Shown one piece after another: positions 15,859 through 16,900 of a stretch of 16,900 bases of DNA (position 1 is its first letter; the number at the start of each line of letters is the position of its first letter). The stretch is from the NCBI GenBank assembly GCA_030040625.1, contig JASHTI010000113.1:1-16900 (forward strand), given 5' to 3'. Source of the DNA: Thermoplasmata archaeon (GTDB taxonomy: Archaea; Thermoplasmatota; Thermoplasmata; Lutacidiplasmatales; UBA184). Under the pieces are notes generated by a model. That model did no database searches. It was not told the origin of the DNA and worked only from the letters and a program-made list of their open reading frames with translations. Position numbers and translations under genes: made by a program.

Positions 15859-15867
15859 GTTAAGTAT
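15859..15867 (+). promoter_or_regulatory. TATA box of the cysteine-rich mini-protein gene
   Basis: GTTAAGTAT, followed by CGGG, is centred about 28 bases before the ATG at 15892, again predicting a message that starts at or near the start codon. It matches the element before the ABC operon. Confidence 0.5.
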
Positions 15868-15891
15868 CGGGCTCCTCGTGGAGGCCGCCGG

Positions 15892-16131
15892 ATGCTTCTG
15901 TTCTCGGACCTACGCGGTCTCGCCACCGAGGAGGAGCGGTTCTCCCACTGCCTGTACTGCGGTCGAGGGATCGTCCTGCTGCCCGACGACCGGCGGCGGG
16001 GCTCCTGCTTCGACTGCCTCACGCTCTCCGTCGCCGGACCCGCCGCCTGCCCGAGCTGCGGTAGCTCCATCCCCGGCGAGGAGCGGGCGCTCGGCTGCCC
16101 GGACTGCCGGTGGTACCCGGGCGCCGACTAG
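15892..16131 (+). CDS. Small protein with four CxxC pairs (double zinc ribbon)
   Basis: A 79-residue protein that I cannot assign to a named family. Its eight cysteines form four CxxC pairs: 20/23 (HCLYCGRG), 39/42 (SCFDC), 53/56 (ACPSCGSS) and 69/72 (GCPDCRW). The first two pairs and the last two are spaced to make two zinc ribbons. The N terminus is a short, mildly hydrophobic MLLFSDLRGLA; there is no signal or membrane helix. Zinc-ribbon mini-proteins in archaea often bind nucleic acids or proteins, but a specific role is not visible. The ATG at 15892 is preferred because the TATA box lies at the proper distance; a GTG at 15835, overlapping the permease stop and preceded by GGAG, would add 19 basic residues and put the gene in the ABC operon. 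Confidence 0.7.
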   Translation: MLLFSDLRGLATEEERFSHCLYCGRGIVLLPDDRRRGSCFDCLTLSVAGPAACPSCGSSIPGEERALGCPDCRWYPGAD

Positions 16132-16149
16132 CGGGCCCGTTTCCGGAAA

Positions 16150-16156
16150 GCTTATC
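16150..16156 (+). promoter_or_regulatory. TATA box of the tRNA-Ser gene
   Basis: GCTTATC followed by GG, preceded by AAA, stands alone in GC-rich sequence, centred about 33 bases before the first tRNA base (16186). The transcript would start a few bases upstream of the tRNA, leaving a short leader for RNase P. Confidence 0.5.
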
Positions 16157-16185
16157 GGACGGGCGCCGTCCATTCGGCCGGGCGT

Positions 16186-16303
16186 GCCGAGGTGGCTCAG
16201 ACCGGTACGGCGCGAGCCTGGAAAGCTCGTGGCGATTTTCGCCTCGGGAGTTCAAACGCCGGGATCGGCCCTCCCGGCCCGGCGGAGATTCTCCCCCTCG
16301 GCG
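16186..16303 (+). tRNA. tRNA-Ser(GGA), interrupted by a 33-base T-loop intron
   Basis: Class II serine tRNA for UCC/UCU codons. Mature molecule = 16186-16256 joined to 16290-16303 (85 bases). Acceptor GCCGAGG (16186-16192) pairs fully with CCTCGGC (16296-16302), followed by discriminator G16303; CCA is not encoded. T8 and G9 follow, then a three-pair D stem GCT/GGC (16195-16197 / 16209-16211) with GG in the loop. Anticodon stem CGAGC/GCTCG (16213-16217 / 16225-16229) closes the loop CTGGAAA with anticodon GGA (16220-16222). The long variable arm is GGCGA-TTT-TCGCC (16231-16243). T stem GGGAG (16246-16250) pairs with CTCCC (16291-16295) and the joined loop is TTCAAAT, the archaeal norm. Without intron removal the T arm and acceptor cannot pair. 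Reconstruction is mine by hand. Confidence 0.93.
16257..16289 (+). other. tRNA intron (bulge-helix-bulge) at T-loop position 59/60
   Basis: The 33-base insert sits between A59 and T60. Flanking folds match the archaeal splicing-endonuclease substrate: outer helix = the T stem (16246-16250 / 16291-16295); three-base 3' bulge ATT (16288-16290); four-position central helix TTCA (16251-16254) against GGAG (16284-16287), giving T-G, T-A, C-G and one A/G mismatch; three-base 5' bulge AAC (16255-16257); inner helix GCCGGG/CCCGGC (16258-16263 / 16278-16283), six perfect pairs; a 14-base loop. Cleavage after the second base of each bulge gives exactly 16256|16257 and 16289|16290. The intron also carries CTCCC (16271-16275), a copy of the T-stem 3' strand that could pair wrongly. 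Confidence 0.88.
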
Positions 16304-16346
16304 CTTCCCTCCCGCCCTCCGTAGGACCGGCCCCGGGAGCGGCCGC

Positions 16347-16835
16347 GTGAGCGTCCCGCGCCCGGCCGCCACGGCGGCGCTGCTGCAGGTCGACGCGATC
16401 CTCCAGCGGTTGAGCGGTGCCGGGGCCCTGAAGGAGGTCTGCCGCTTCCTCGGGGCGTCGTTCCCCCACTACGGCTGGGTCGGCATCTACCGCCTCGAGG
16501 GCCGGGAGCTCGTGCTGGACGCCTACGAGGGCCCGCAGGCGACCGAGCACACCCGCATCCCGATCGACCGGGGTCTCTGCGGGCGGGCAGCGCGCGACGG
16601 CCGGACCGTGATCGTCGACGACGTGCGCGCCGCGCCGGAGTACCTCGCCTGCTTCCTCTCGACGCGTTCGGAGATCGTCGTGCCGATCGCCGTCCACGGC
16701 GGCGTCGTCGGCGAGATCGACATCGACGGCGACCGGGTGGCTGCGTTCGACGAGAGCGACCGCCGGTTCCTGGAGCAGGTCGCCGGGCGCCTCGGAGGCG
16801 CGGTCACCGCGAGCGCCGGCGCGCCGCCCGGGTGA
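16347..16835 (+). CDS. GAF-domain protein resembling free-methionine-(R)-sulfoxide reductase
   Basis: A single GAF domain of 162 residues, predicted cytosolic. The sequence order matches free-methionine-(R)-sulfoxide reductase (fRMsr, reduces the R form of free methionine sulfoxide): FPHYGWVGIYRLEG, then TRIPIDRGLCGRA (Cys78), EYLACFLSTRSEIVVPI (Cys102) and GVVGEIDIDGDRVAAFDESD. Cys78 and Cys102 correspond to two of the three cysteines of the E. coli enzyme (94 and 118). The third, expected just before the RIP motif, is His68 here, so its redox mechanism would differ or it may be a GAF sensor. Start GTG 16347 has GGGAG upstream and is the first that avoids the tRNA gene. No promoter is visible, so it may be read from the tRNA promoter or an unseen one. 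Ala/Gly/Pro-rich tail. Confidence 0.8.
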   Translation: MSVPRPAATAALLQVDAILQRLSGAGALKEVCRFLGASFPHYGWVGIYRLEGRELVLDAYEGPQATEHTRIPIDRGLCGRAARDGRTVIVDDVRAAPEYLACFLSTRSEIVVPIAVHGGVVGEIDIDGDRVAAFDESDRRFLEQVAGRLGGAVTASAGAPPG

Positions 16836-16900
16836 GCCTCCGGTCGATCGCCCGGAGGGCGTCGGCGAGCGCACGGGCGGCCTCGAACGGCCGCGGCCGG
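16804..16900 (-). CDS. 3' end of a convergent minus-strand gene (partial)
   Basis: On the minus strand one frame is open from the right edge to a TGA at 16806-16804, encoding 31 residues: an acidic/hydrophobic amphipathic helix PFEAARALADALRAIDRRL, then an Arg-rich end. Almost every third position is G or C, which fits coding sequence here but is not decisive in such GC-rich DNA. It would overlap the GAF gene's 3' end by 32 bases. No family is recognisable from so short a piece. Confidence 0.4.
   Translation of the reverse strand, partial: RPRPFEAARALADALRAIDRRLTRAARRRSR

Noticed and set aside
16246..16275. Folding the tRNA T arm locally, using GGGAG with the CTCCC at 16271-16275
   Set aside because: It leaves a 20-base loop and no acceptor partner: the following bases do not pair with GCCGAGG. 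Using CTCCC at 16291-16295 gives perfect acceptor pairing and a standard loop.
16110..16346. Upstream extension of the GAF gene
   Set aside because: It would run through the tRNA gene; the domain begins after GTG 16347.

Overview
The window is archaeal, with very high GC (roughly 70 % by eye). The archaeal evidence is a TFIIB-type transcription factor, the archaeal purine enzyme PurP, archaeal-type PheS and PheT, a methylmalonyl-CoA mutase large subunit with no fused B12 domain, uS2 next to enolase, TATA boxes close to start codons, and a tRNA gene that only folds if a bulge-helix-bulge intron is removed. The secreted protein with repeated GLP.GTNWSV / LPNGSY.Y modules is a style I associate with Thermoplasmatota surface proteins. 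My best guess is therefore a high-GC, uncultivated Thermoplasmata lineage; the phylum is inferred, the domain is secure.

Layout. Bases 1-112 are the Pro/Ala-rich tail of an upstream gene. Bases 136-7335 are a tight plus-strand series: pheS, pheT, methylmalonyl-CoA mutase, methylmalonyl-CoA epimerase, enolase and ribosomal protein uS2. Gaps are between -4 and about 20 bases. This joins translation, propionyl/methylmalonyl-CoA metabolism and glycolysis/gluconeogenesis; eno-rps2 is a classic archaeal pair, while the two methylmalonyl-CoA genes in front of it are a local arrangement. Bases 7402-8676 encode a TrmB-like regulator with a cysteine-containing C-terminal domain. It converges on a minus-strand gene (8692-10155) for a secreted protein of five tandem repeats. 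A 428-base spacer (10156-10583) separates that gene from a divergent tfb paralogue, which is followed by a RecB/Cas4-like nuclease with a probable Fe-S cluster. Next come purP (own promoter), an ABC-2 type exporter (ATPase plus permease), an 8-cysteine mini-protein, tRNA-Ser(GGA), and a GAF protein resembling free-methionine-(R)-sulfoxide reductase. The right edge probably holds the 3' end of a minus-strand gene.

Most notable is the tRNA-Ser(GGA) at 16186-16303. Read straight through, its T arm fails. Removing bases 16257-16289 (33 nt) restores seven Watson-Crick acceptor pairs, five T-stem pairs and a normal seven-base T loop, and the junctions sit in a near-textbook bulge-helix-bulge. This is a non-canonical T-loop (59/60) intron that simple tRNA searches could miss. 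Other points worth a look are the tfb paralogue without the usual B-reader residues, the TrmB/V4R-like fusion, and a recurring TATA-like element about 24-34 bases before start codons that implies leaderless or near-leaderless transcripts. There is no CRISPR array, insertion sequence, integrase or replication origin that I can see.
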